This document shows positions 1 through 5,214 of a stretch of DNA of 5,718 bases, one piece after another. The number at the start of each line of letters is the position of its first letter. The first letter of the stretch is position 1. This DNA is from an uncultured Caulobacterales bacterium (GTDB lineage Bacteria > Pseudomonadota > Alphaproteobacteria > Caulobacterales > Maricaulaceae): contig CALJNJ010000018.1 in assembly GCA_937981945.1 (NCBI GenBank), forward strand, positions 1 through 5,718, written 5' to 3'. The notes beneath the pieces are model-generated. The model did not search any database and was not told the origin of the DNA. It was given only the letters and a program-made list of their open reading frames with translations. The position numbers and the translations under genes are program-made.

Positions 1-687
1 TGTGCCGCAGGCCAGAGTCATGCCGACACCCCGCTCCCAGACTTTGAGGCGGATTTTATCAGGGCCGTCCACACGGGCAAAGCCCACATTGACCTGCTCC
101 GGAAACAGCGGGTGAAACTCAATCATGGGCCCGACCCGATCTGGACGGGCTTTTTCAAAATCTTCGACAAAGAACACACAATGAGGGTTCCCCATGGACA
201 CGGCCCCGGGGTTTGACAGAACAGGATTGTCAATCGGCCCGACTTTCACATCGATATGATGGGTGTGCATGGCCTCGGCGAGCGGCACTTGATCCCATTC
301 CAGTCGAGGCGGCCCCATATCCACGGCGATTTGCATGTCGCCGGCTGAGCGGCATTTCAAAAGCCCCGCCTTTGTTTCGACAATGACTTCCTCTCTGTCG
401 CTGTCGCGCAGAACCAGCCAAGCGATACAGCGCGTCGCGTTTCCGCAGGCATCCACTTCTCCGCCTTTTTGGTTCCAAATTTCCATAAACACATCTGCGC
501 CGCTTGCCTTGGGGGCCCGCAGAACAATAACCTGGTCCGCGCCTTTAGCGCCCATGGTCGAACTGCCGGGCTTTGCCAAAGCCACAACACGTTCTTCCGT
601 CAGCTCAAAACTTCGGCGTTCCCGCGCATCAAAGACCGCAAAGCGGTTCCCGGCGCCGTTCATGATTAAAAACTTCATGGCGTGCAT
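1..687 (-). CDS. dapF: Diaminopimelate epimerase DapF (3' end cut by window edge)
   Basis: Cytoplasmic, cofactor-independent epimerase that converts LL- to meso-diaminopimelate, the last step before lysine and the peptidoglycan cross-linking residue. The reading frame gives 229 residues with no stop. It opens with the substrate-loop motif MNGAGN (residues 9-14). Both catalytic cysteines are present: Cys81 in DACGNATRC and Cys227 in TLACGT, equivalent to Cys73 and Cys217 of the E. coli enzyme. MGNPHC (165-170), EQVN (197-200) and WERG (217-220) are the other conserved active-site segments. Family members are about 275-290 residues, so roughly the last 50 are outside the window. I chose the ATG at 687 because AAGG lies 8 bases upstream. 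An in-frame ATG at 678 (giving MKFLIMNGAGN) is possible but has a poorer ribosome site. The gene is divergent from the peptidase gene at 758. The identification is very secure; only the exact start is uncertain. Confidence 0.97.
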   Translation of the reverse strand, partial: MHAMKFLIMNGAGNRFAVFDARERRSFELTEERVVALAKPGSSTMGAKGADQVIVLRAPKASGADVFMEIWNQKGGEVDACGNATRCIAWLVLRDSDREEVIVETKAGLLKCRSAGDMQIAVDMGPPRLEWDQVPLAEAMHTHHIDVKVGPIDNPVLSNPGAVSMGNPHCVFFVEDFEKARPDRVGPMIEFHPLFPEQVNVGFARVDGPDKIRLKVWERGVGMTLACGT

Positions 688-702
688 ATAGAGAGCCTTG
701 CT

Positions 703-720
703 CCCCGGCGCAATCCGGGG
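703..720. repeat. GC-rich hairpin in the divergent dapF/peptidase gap
   Basis: CCCCGG (703-708) and CCGGGG (715-720) form a perfect 6-bp stem with a 6-base loop. Read on the plus strand it is followed by TTTAAATT. Read on the minus strand it falls 16 bases before the preferred dapF start and just ahead of its AAGG ribosome site. It could be part of the dapF leader or stop antisense transcription. No convincing promoter was found for either gene in this 70-base gap. Function unknown. Confidence 0.4.
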
Positions 721-757
721 TTTAAATTGCTTTGATAAAAACAATTAGGGGAATGCC

Positions 758-2950
758 ATGACCATATCCAAATTATCAGCAGGGCTGTTGCTCGGGACCG
801 CGCTTATTTTGACCGCTTGCGGTGACGGGGCCAATACCGGAGACAAAAACCCAAATGTAAAAGAGACCATGACTAATCATACTGCAAGAGCCTCTAAGGC
901 CATAGACTATACGGACGCCGGTAAAACCGATGCCGATCATATTTGGCTTGAAGAGGTTGAGAGCGACGAAGCTCTGGCTAAAGTAAAAGCCTGGAACACG
1001 GCATCCGAACCGAGAATGCGCGGAGAAACCTACAAGGCTATTAAGTCTGACCTGCTCAGCATTTACAATTCCCCTGAGAAAATACCCTATGTGTCTTACC
1101 GCAATGGGGAGGCATTTAATTTTTGGCAGGACGACAAAAATGTCAAAGGTATTTGGCGCAAAACCACATTGGACAGCTATTCCACTGACGCGCCCCAATG
1201 GGAAACTATTTTGGACGTGGACAAACTTGCCGAAAGCGAAGGCAAGAACTGGGTTTATAAGGGCTCGAATTGTCTGGCCCCGGACTATATTCGGTGTTTG
1301 GTCAGTCTTTCCAATGGCGGGAAAGATGCCATTGAGCGACGCGAATTTAACTCGCAAACCAAGGCATTTGTAAAAGACGGTTTTTTCCTGTCAGAGAGTA
1401 AAGGCGGCACGGCCTGGCTCGACAAAGACAATTTATTGGTTGGCGTGGATTTTGGCCCGGGCACCATGACCGATTCCGGTTACCCTATGATTGTCAAATT
1501 GTGGCAGCGCGGAACTGACTTGGCAGATGCGCGCGAAATTATGCGCGGCGAAAAAGCCGATGTAGGCGTCTGGCCGGCGAGTTTTGAAAATGCGGCCGGT
1601 GAAGAAGAAGTCATAATCATCCGGTCCAAGACGTTCTACACTTCTGATTATTTCTGGGTTCCGAGAACAGGCGAAAATGCCTTTAATCCCGTTCAGGTCC
1701 CCATCCCCGACAAAAGCAATATGTCCGGTCAATTTGGAGATCAAATCCTGGTCTCTCTGCAAGAGGACTGGCGCGGCCATGAAACCGGCGCGCTTGTATC
1801 CTTCAGCGCTGCGGATTTTATGGACAGCGGAAAGATCGGGACCGTTAACGAGGTTTTCAAACCCGGGCCCCGCCAATCGGTCAATAATGTGGGCATTACC
1901 AAAGACACGGTTTTGATCAGTATTTCAGAAAATGTTTCCAGCGGCGCTTACGCCTTTAATTTCACCGGCGGTAAATGGGCCGGGAAAAAATTGAATTTTC
2001 CGGAAAACGGAACGGTTTCCATCGGGTCAACCAATCACAAAGAATCCGTTGCCTTTATCAATACGGAGAGCTTTTTGCAGCCGGATACGCTCTGGAGCCT
2101 CGATACATCAGATATGTCCGTCGACAAAGCGCGCTCTTTGCCAAATTGGTTTGACGCGGACAATATGGTCGCGGAGCAGTTTGAAGTCGCCTCCACAGAC
2201 GGCACGATGATTCCCTATTATATGATGCGCCGTAAAGACACGAAAATGGACGGTAAAAACCCAACGCTTCTTTACGGTTATGGCGGTTTCGAAATTTCCA
2301 TAAATCCCGCCTACAGTTCCTCCGTCGGTAAAGCCTGGGTTGAACGCGGCGGCGTTTATGTCTCTGCCAATATGCGCGGCGGCGGCGAGTTCGGCCCGAA
2401 ATGGCATCAGGCCGGATTGAAAACAAAACGTCAGATAATCTATGACGATTTCATCTCGGTTGCGGAAGATTTAATTGACCGCAAAGTCACAAGCCCAAAA
2501 CATTTGGGAACTCACGGCCGCTCCAATGGCGGGCTGTTAATGGGCGTTATGTTCACCCAGAGACCTGATCTGTTTAATGCCGTGGCTATCGGCGTGCCGC
2601 TCTTGGACATGAACCGGTATGACAAGCTTCTGGCCGGCGCATCTTGGGTGGGTGAATATGGTGACCCGGACGATGACGGAGTTGAAGGCGCCTTTATTCG
2701 CAATTTGTCGCCTTATCATAATATTGATCCCAACGGGACATATCCTGTGCCCTACATTTACACATCAACTAAGGATGATCGCGTGCACCCGGCGCATGCG
2801 CGAAAATTTGCGCAAAGGCTGGAAGATTACGGATTTGATTTTCTTTATTATGAAAACATTGACGGCGGCCACGCCGGCGGCGCCAATCTGGAAGAGTTAG
2901 CCCGGCGCGACGCCCTGATTTATGCTTATTTCCACGAAGCCCTGAAATAG
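758..2950 (+). CDS. Prolyl oligopeptidase (S9A family), lipid-anchored
   Basis: Serine peptidase of the prolyl oligopeptidase family (S9A), which cleaves short peptides after proline; 730 residues, a normal family length plus an export signal. Residues 1-21 are a lipoprotein signal (Lys5, a hydrophobic stretch, then the lipobox LTAC with Cys21). Gly follows the cysteine, so outer-membrane or periplasmic anchoring is inferred. IWLEEVESDEAL (62-73) is the family's N-terminal segment. Residues of about 110-480 should be the beta-propeller and about 480-730 the alpha/beta hydrolase. LYGYGGF (505-511) supplies the oxyanion tyrosine and RGGGEFG (540-546) is conserved. The catalytic triad is Ser589 (GRSNGG), Asp673 (DDR) and His705 (GGHAGG). 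Trp630 lies 41 residues after the serine, the spacing of the proline-stacking tryptophan in the porcine enzyme, so proline specificity is likely. The residue before the serine is Arg rather than the usual Gly. AGGGG lies 6 bases before the ATG. Probably monocistronic. Natural substrate unknown. Confidence 0.95.
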   Translation: MTISKLSAGLLLGTALILTACGDGANTGDKNPNVKETMTNHTARASKAIDYTDAGKTDADHIWLEEVESDEALAKVKAWNTASEPRMRGETYKAIKSDLLSIYNSPEKIPYVSYRNGEAFNFWQDDKNVKGIWRKTTLDSYSTDAPQWETILDVDKLAESEGKNWVYKGSNCLAPDYIRCLVSLSNGGKDAIERREFNSQTKAFVKDGFFLSESKGGTAWLDKDNLLVGVDFGPGTMTDSGYPMIVKLWQRGTDLADAREIMRGEKADVGVWPASFENAAGEEEVIIIRSKTFYTSDYFWVPRTGENAFNPVQVPIPDKSNMSGQFGDQILVSLQEDWRGHETGALVSFSAADFMDSGKIGTVNEVFKPGPRQSVNNVGITKDTVLISISENVSSGAYAFNFTGGKWAGKKLNFPENGTVSIGSTNHKESVAFINTESFLQPDTLWSLDTSDMSVDKARSLPNWFDADNMVAEQFEVASTDGTMIPYYMMRRKDTKMDGKNPTLLYGYGGFEISINPAYSSSVGKAWVERGGVYVSANMRGGGEFGPKWHQAGLKTKRQIIYDDFISVAEDLIDRKVTSPKHLGTHGRSNGGLLMGVMFTQRPDLFNAVAIGVPLLDMNRYDKLLAGASWVGEYGDPDDDGVEGAFIRNLSPYHNIDPNGTYPVPYIYTSTKDDRVHPAHARKFAQRLEDYGFDFLYYENIDGGHAGGANLEELARRDALIYAYFHEALK

Positions 2951-2971
2951 CATTATTGCAGCAGAAAACAG

Positions 2972-3005
2972 AATAAGGCCCGGAATTTTTCGGGCCTTAT
3001 TTTTT
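2972..3005 (+). terminator. Intrinsic terminator shared by convergent genes
   Basis: An 11-bp perfect stem (2972-2982 with 2991-3001, arms AATAAGGCCCG and CGGGCCTTATT) with an 8-base loop is followed by a run of T to 3005, 22 bases after the peptidase stop. The 3' arm overlaps the stop codon of the convergent sulfotransferase gene (2997-2999). On the minus strand the same stem is followed only by a weak, interrupted T stretch, so it should work best for the plus-strand gene but may stop both. Another CGGGCC copy at 3006-3011 could pair with the 5' arm as an alternative. Confidence 0.85.
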
Positions 3006-3692
3006 CGGGCCTTTTGGCTTCCAGTTTTTCATGTTGCCCTGCCCGAATTGTTTCTCGTCCTTTGTTTTATTGTCCCATGGAAAACGATCGCGCTTCGGAA
3101 GCTTGCCAAGGAATTCACAAAGCCTCTTATAGTCGGCAGGAACAGAGACATTTATGTCAATTAGGTTATCCGGGCCCCGCCTGAAAAACTCCCTCACATT
3201 GGCCAGGTGACGATTGTAGTAATTGATAAAATAGTCGCGATTATAAAGATCGTCATTGGGCGTTGCGTAAAGAATTTTGTGACATCGAAACGCCCAACCT
3301 TTGCGGATATAAGGTACGTTTTCCAAATCTTCTTTGCTCGGCAGATCATCCGTACTCGACCATAATTTTTGTTCGGACTCTGTGTAGGAACGATACCACT
3401 GCGCCGCATTATTGCGGCGGGTCAAAATAAATTTGGCGTTGGGGAAATGCCCATGCAAAAATTGGAATGTATAGGGCAGGCAAAACGGAATATCTTGGAA
3501 CGCCTCGGCAGAATAGCAAAGATCAAGCAATTTTTCGAACTTACGTTCACGCCAATCCTCCAGCAACATTTCACCGGCAAATTGGTCTCCCATTTTGTAA
3601 CCAAGCTCCCCAAGAGCCGTCTCCATAGAAGTAGTACCGGTTTTCGCCAAACCGATACAAAATATTTTTTCCTTGAGGTTTTCAGCGCCCAT
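2997..3692 (-). CDS. Sulfotransferase family protein
   Basis: Predicted to transfer sulfate from PAPS to an unidentified hydroxyl or amino group; 231 residues with no signal peptide, so cytoplasmic. FCIGLAKTGTTS (11-22) is the PAPS 5'-phosphosulfate loop, which resembles a P-loop and opens the family fold. FILTRR followed by WYRSY (88-103) is the 3'-phosphate-binding segment, with Arg92/Arg93 and Ser102 as likely contacts. DYFINYYNRHLANVREFF (153-170) is the helical region that follows in this sulfotransferase group (Sulfotransfer_4-like). The tail (about 195-231) is rich in Lys and Arg. The ATG at 3692 is the only reasonable start, because TAG lies in frame three codons upstream. There is no close ribosome site: GAGGGG is 14 bases away. 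This fits leaderless translation from the promoter described at 3699-3728. The ligase gene lies 86 bases upstream on the same strand. Family is secure; the acceptor cannot be named. Confidence 0.88.
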   Translation of the reverse strand: MGAENLKEKIFCIGLAKTGTTSMETALGELGYKMGDQFAGEMLLEDWRERKFEKLLDLCYSAEAFQDIPFCLPYTFQFLHGHFPNAKFILTRRNNAAQWYRSYTESEQKLWSSTDDLPSKEDLENVPYIRKGWAFRCHKILYATPNDDLYNRDYFINYYNRHLANVREFFRRGPDNLIDINVSVPADYKRLCEFLGKLPKRDRFPWDNKTKDEKQFGQGNMKNWKPKGPKK

Positions 3693-3698
3693 GGAAAA

Positions 3699-3728
3699 CT
3701 AATAATCCCCTCGCCATTGACTTGTCAA
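3699..3728 (-). promoter_or_regulatory. Promoter of the sulfotransferase gene, likely leaderless
   Basis: A perfect -35 TTGACA (3728-3723) is followed 18 bases later by TATTAG (3704-3699, four of six matches to TATAAT). Counting seven bases past the -10 puts transcription start at position 3692, the A of the ATG. The -35 is one arm of a palindrome, TTGAC-TT-GTCAA (3717-3728), which could also be an operator. Prediction from sequence only. Confidence 0.5.
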
Positions 3729-3751
3729 AGGCCCATTAATCATTCAGTTTT

Positions 3752-3778
3752 GATAAGCGGGCCACAAGCCCGCTTATC
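3752..3778 (-). repeat. Strong hairpin directly after the RNA ligase stop codon
   Basis: GATAAGCGGGC (3752-3762) and GCCCGCTTATC (3768-3778) form an 11-bp perfect stem with a 5-base loop. On the minus strand the stem begins at the base next to the ligase stop codon (3781-3779). It is followed by AAAACTG rather than a T run, so it is not a standard intrinsic terminator. It probably protects the 3' end of the ligase mRNA or acts with Rho. Some read-through into the sulfotransferase gene is possible. Confidence 0.6.
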
Positions 3779-4957
3779 TTATCCTAAATGGTCCACATCC
3801 CAGTCAATCTTAAGATCAATTGAAGATTTGAAATTGTCCCATTTCCCAAATGACCCGGTCATCGACTGAGCTTTGCTCACTATGTCTTCATAAAACTCAG
3901 CCTGCTCCAGCTGATCAAAATGCTTAAACATTACGGCTTTTAAAATCTGCGGCGCATCATAGCTAACCGCAAAGTTTTTTCGGTCAATGCCGCGGGCAAT
4001 GACATCGTCGCGGATAATACCGCACTGATCGGTCACCGTTTTTAAACCTGCCAAAAGCGCGTCTTGATATTGAGTCAAAGCGGCGCGTTTTTCGGCATTT
4101 AAAATACCCATAAGGTCATCCGTGTTACCGGCTAAAACCAAGCGCGCGACGTCTTTTTCAAACTCAAAATTACCCAGCAATTTATGCAGGCGTAAATACC
4201 ACTGACCTTTGAACTTGGCCAAAGGACGCCCGTTTTGCCAAAGCACAGCCCCCTCCAGAGCTTCAACATCCTTCATTTCGGACATGAGCTCAGAGGCTGA
4301 CCCGGCCGCATGGGCTAAGGGCCGAACCGCGCCAATCCCATAGTCATGGGCGAGCTTTTCCAAGGCCGCGAGATCATGGTAGTGTCCGGTGTGAAGATGT
4401 CTTACGGCCAGCAACGTCATATTTGGCTCGGGATAGCTGACAACAATCCGGTTTTCCTGCGAGCAGAACTCGAAAATAGCCGTCAGGTTTTGATCGGCCA
4501 GATCCTCAACCAGTCGTGCATGATCAGTCCCGTCAAACAAGGCTGACAGGCGGGTATGATAGTCAAACGACCCCCGCATACTCGCCCAGTACACACCGTC
4601 CAATATCTCGGACACAAACGGCGCAATCATCGAACCGTCGAGTTTTTCAAGCAGATCATATCCGGCCGAAAGATCGATATTCTCGGGAAAGGTTTCTTCT
4701 GTTTCTCCGATATTGAAGAATTTATGGAATCCGCGCCGGGCAATGCGGCCATCCTTATGAAATAAAAGCCCGCGGCATTCCCGCCGAATAGCGGCTATAG
4801 CCGGGTCTTCATGTTTAAAGGTGTGGGAGTCCATAATATGGTAATCCACCACGTCAAAAAACCGGCTGCCGTCACCCACATTAAACTCGCGCACGCCGTC
4901 AATGGCCGGCAGGACGTCGTTAATGTGATTTATTATCGGAAATGTTGTGTTCGCCAT
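3779..4957 (-). CDS. T4 Rnl1-type RNA ligase
   Basis: ATP-dependent RNA ligase that adenylates itself on lysine, passes AMP to a 5'-phosphate RNA end and seals it to a 3'-OH. The phage T4 relative (374 residues) repairs tRNA cut in the anticodon loop. This protein has 392 residues and the motifs in order: ECRG (60-63, Arg62), nucleotidyltransferase motif I EKLDGS with nucleophile Lys105, motif III FEFCSQENRIVV (162-173, Glu163), motif IV EGAV (Glu235) and motif V AKFKGQWYLRLHK (Lys248, Lys250). These line up with T4 Arg54, Lys99, Glu159, Glu227, Lys240 and Lys242 at an offset of 4-8 residues. Residues of about 255-392 are a helical C-terminal region, in the place of the T4 tRNA-specificity domain. 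The start is firm: AAGGAG sits 6 bases before the ATG. No kinase-phosphatase partner gene is within the window, so ends would need processing elsewhere. The gene has an elaborate leader (4958 to about 5124). Its substrate is unknown; tRNA repair is an inference from T4. Confidence 0.93.
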   Translation of the reverse strand: MANTTFPIINHINDVLPAIDGVREFNVGDGSRFFDVVDYHIMDSHTFKHEDPAIAAIRRECRGLLFHKDGRIARRGFHKFFNIGETEETFPENIDLSAGYDLLEKLDGSMIAPFVSEILDGVYWASMRGSFDYHTRLSALFDGTDHARLVEDLADQNLTAIFEFCSQENRIVVSYPEPNMTLLAVRHLHTGHYHDLAALEKLAHDYGIGAVRPLAHAAGSASELMSEMKDVEALEGAVLWQNGRPLAKFKGQWYLRLHKLLGNFEFEKDVARLVLAGNTDDLMGILNAEKRAALTQYQDALLAGLKTVTDQCGIIRDDVIARGIDRKNFAVSYDAPQILKAVMFKHFDQLEQAEFYEDIVSKAQSMTGSFGKWDNFKSSIDLKIDWDVDHLG

Positions 4958-4963
4958 GGCTAT

Positions 4964-4997
4964 CTCCTTTTCTGTGGCGATGAGGCCGAAAAAGGAA
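4964..4997 (-). promoter_or_regulatory. Ligase ribosome site and hairpin able to mask it
   Basis: The Shine-Dalgarno AAGGAG occupies 4969-4964. On the minus-strand RNA, UUCCUUUUU (4997-4989) can pair with GAAAAGGAG (4972-4964): nine pairs, seven Watson-Crick and a G-U at each end, with a 16-base loop. This would bury the entire ribosome site and lower translation. The upstream arm is shared with the alternative 11-bp pairing at 4985-5029, so the two structures exclude each other. Confidence 0.5.
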
Positions 4998-5029
4998 TGC
5001 CGGAATTTAACAAAAGCGCCTTTTTCGGC
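4985..5029 (-). promoter_or_regulatory. 11-bp inverted repeat, candidate antiterminator
   Basis: Positions 4985-4995 (GCCGAAAAAGG on plus) and 5019-5029 (CCTTTTTCGGC) are perfect reverse complements separated by 23 bases. On the minus-strand RNA this pairing uses the loop and parts of both arms of the terminator hairpin at 5014-5033, and also takes the bases that would otherwise mask the ribosome site. Forming it would therefore remove the terminator and free the ribosome site together. The pairing is seen directly; the regulatory role is inferred. Confidence 0.5.
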
Positions 5030-5033
5030 GCTT
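5007..5033 (-). terminator. Intrinsic terminator or attenuator ahead of the ligase gene
   Basis: On the minus strand AAGCGCC (5033-5027), loop GAAAAA (5026-5021) and GGCGCTT (5020-5014) form a 7-bp stem followed by TTGTT, making an interrupted T-rich tail TTTTGTT. It lies 50 bases before the ligase ATG and downstream of the promoter at 5131-5158. It is either the end of a small RNA or a conditional stop in the ligase leader. The plus-strand reading is not followed by a usable T tract. Confidence 0.65.
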
Positions 5034-5124
5034 AATTGTTGTTACATATGCACCTTCATTTACGAACAGATTGCTCTGTTCGCACGAATATCGGCGCAAC
5101 TATTTAAAGTTTGTAACAACATAG
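5008..5124 (-). ncRNA. Structured leader or small RNA upstream of the RNA ligase gene
   Basis: From a predicted start near 5122-5125, the minus-strand RNA can fold into nested helices: GUUGUUACA with UGUAACAAC (5120-5112 with 5046-5038, 9 bp); UGCGCC with GGUGCA (5098-5093 with 5054-5049, 6 bp including one G-U); and CGAACAGA with UCUGUUCG (5082-5075 with 5070-5063, 8 bp) closed by a GCAA tetraloop. The terminator hairpin at 5033-5014 follows. The G-U pair and the GNRA tetraloop exist only on the minus-strand transcript, which argues that this is the functional strand. It may be a cis-acting leader of about 165 bases for the ligase or an independent RNA of about 110-115 bases. It does not resemble tRNA, 5S, SRP RNA or a riboswitch I know. 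No conservation evidence is available. Confidence 0.5.
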
Positions 5125-5130
5125 GGAGCG

Positions 5131-5158
5131 CCTTTAGCGAAAAATTTGTCAATGTCAA
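5131..5158 (-). promoter_or_regulatory. Housekeeping-type promoter for the ligase leader
   Basis: TTGACAT starts at 5158 and GCTAAAGG lies at 5138-5131, 13 bases further on. This fits the Caulobacter pattern TTGaCgS-N10-14-GCtANAWC except for the last two bases of the -10 and one base of the -35. TTGACA is repeated in tandem (5158-5153 and 5152-5147). Transcription should start at about 5125-5122, just inside the outermost helix of the leader. The promoter begins a few bases after the terminator of the upstream RTX gene, as expected for a new transcription unit. Confidence 0.55.
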
Positions 5159-5164
5159 GAATTT

Positions 5165-5187
5165 GAAAACCCCGCACGCGGCGGGGT
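5165..5187 (-). terminator. Intrinsic terminator of the RTX protein gene
   Basis: On the minus strand ACCCCGC (5187-5181) and GCGGGGT (5175-5169) form a 7-bp GC-rich stem with a 5-base loop, followed by TTTC. It starts 27 bases after the stop codon of the RTX protein gene. The T tract is short, but position and stem strength make the assignment likely. Confidence 0.75.
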
Positions 5188-5214
5188 CTCATTTGCGCAT
5201 TCTTTTTAAAGGGC

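Noticed and set aside
335..691. Plus-strand open frame of 118 codons opposite dapF
   Set aside because: The opposite strand encodes DapF with both catalytic cysteines and all conserved motifs; this frame is its shadow.
776..1357. Minus-strand open frame of 193 codons antisense to the peptidase gene
   Set aside because: It lies wholly inside the secure peptidase coding region, has no ribosome site or recognisable domain, and has the composition expected of a shadow frame.
3369..3869. Plus-strand open frame of 166 codons
   Set aside because: It overlaps two well-supported minus-strand genes and runs through the 11-bp hairpin between them; its translation shows no family features.
5014..5132. 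An insertion sequence or miniature transposon
   Set aside because: There are inverted repeats, but no clear target-site duplication or transposase remnant, and the nested helices with a GNRA loop and terminator fit an RNA element better. Kept only as an alternative in the findings.
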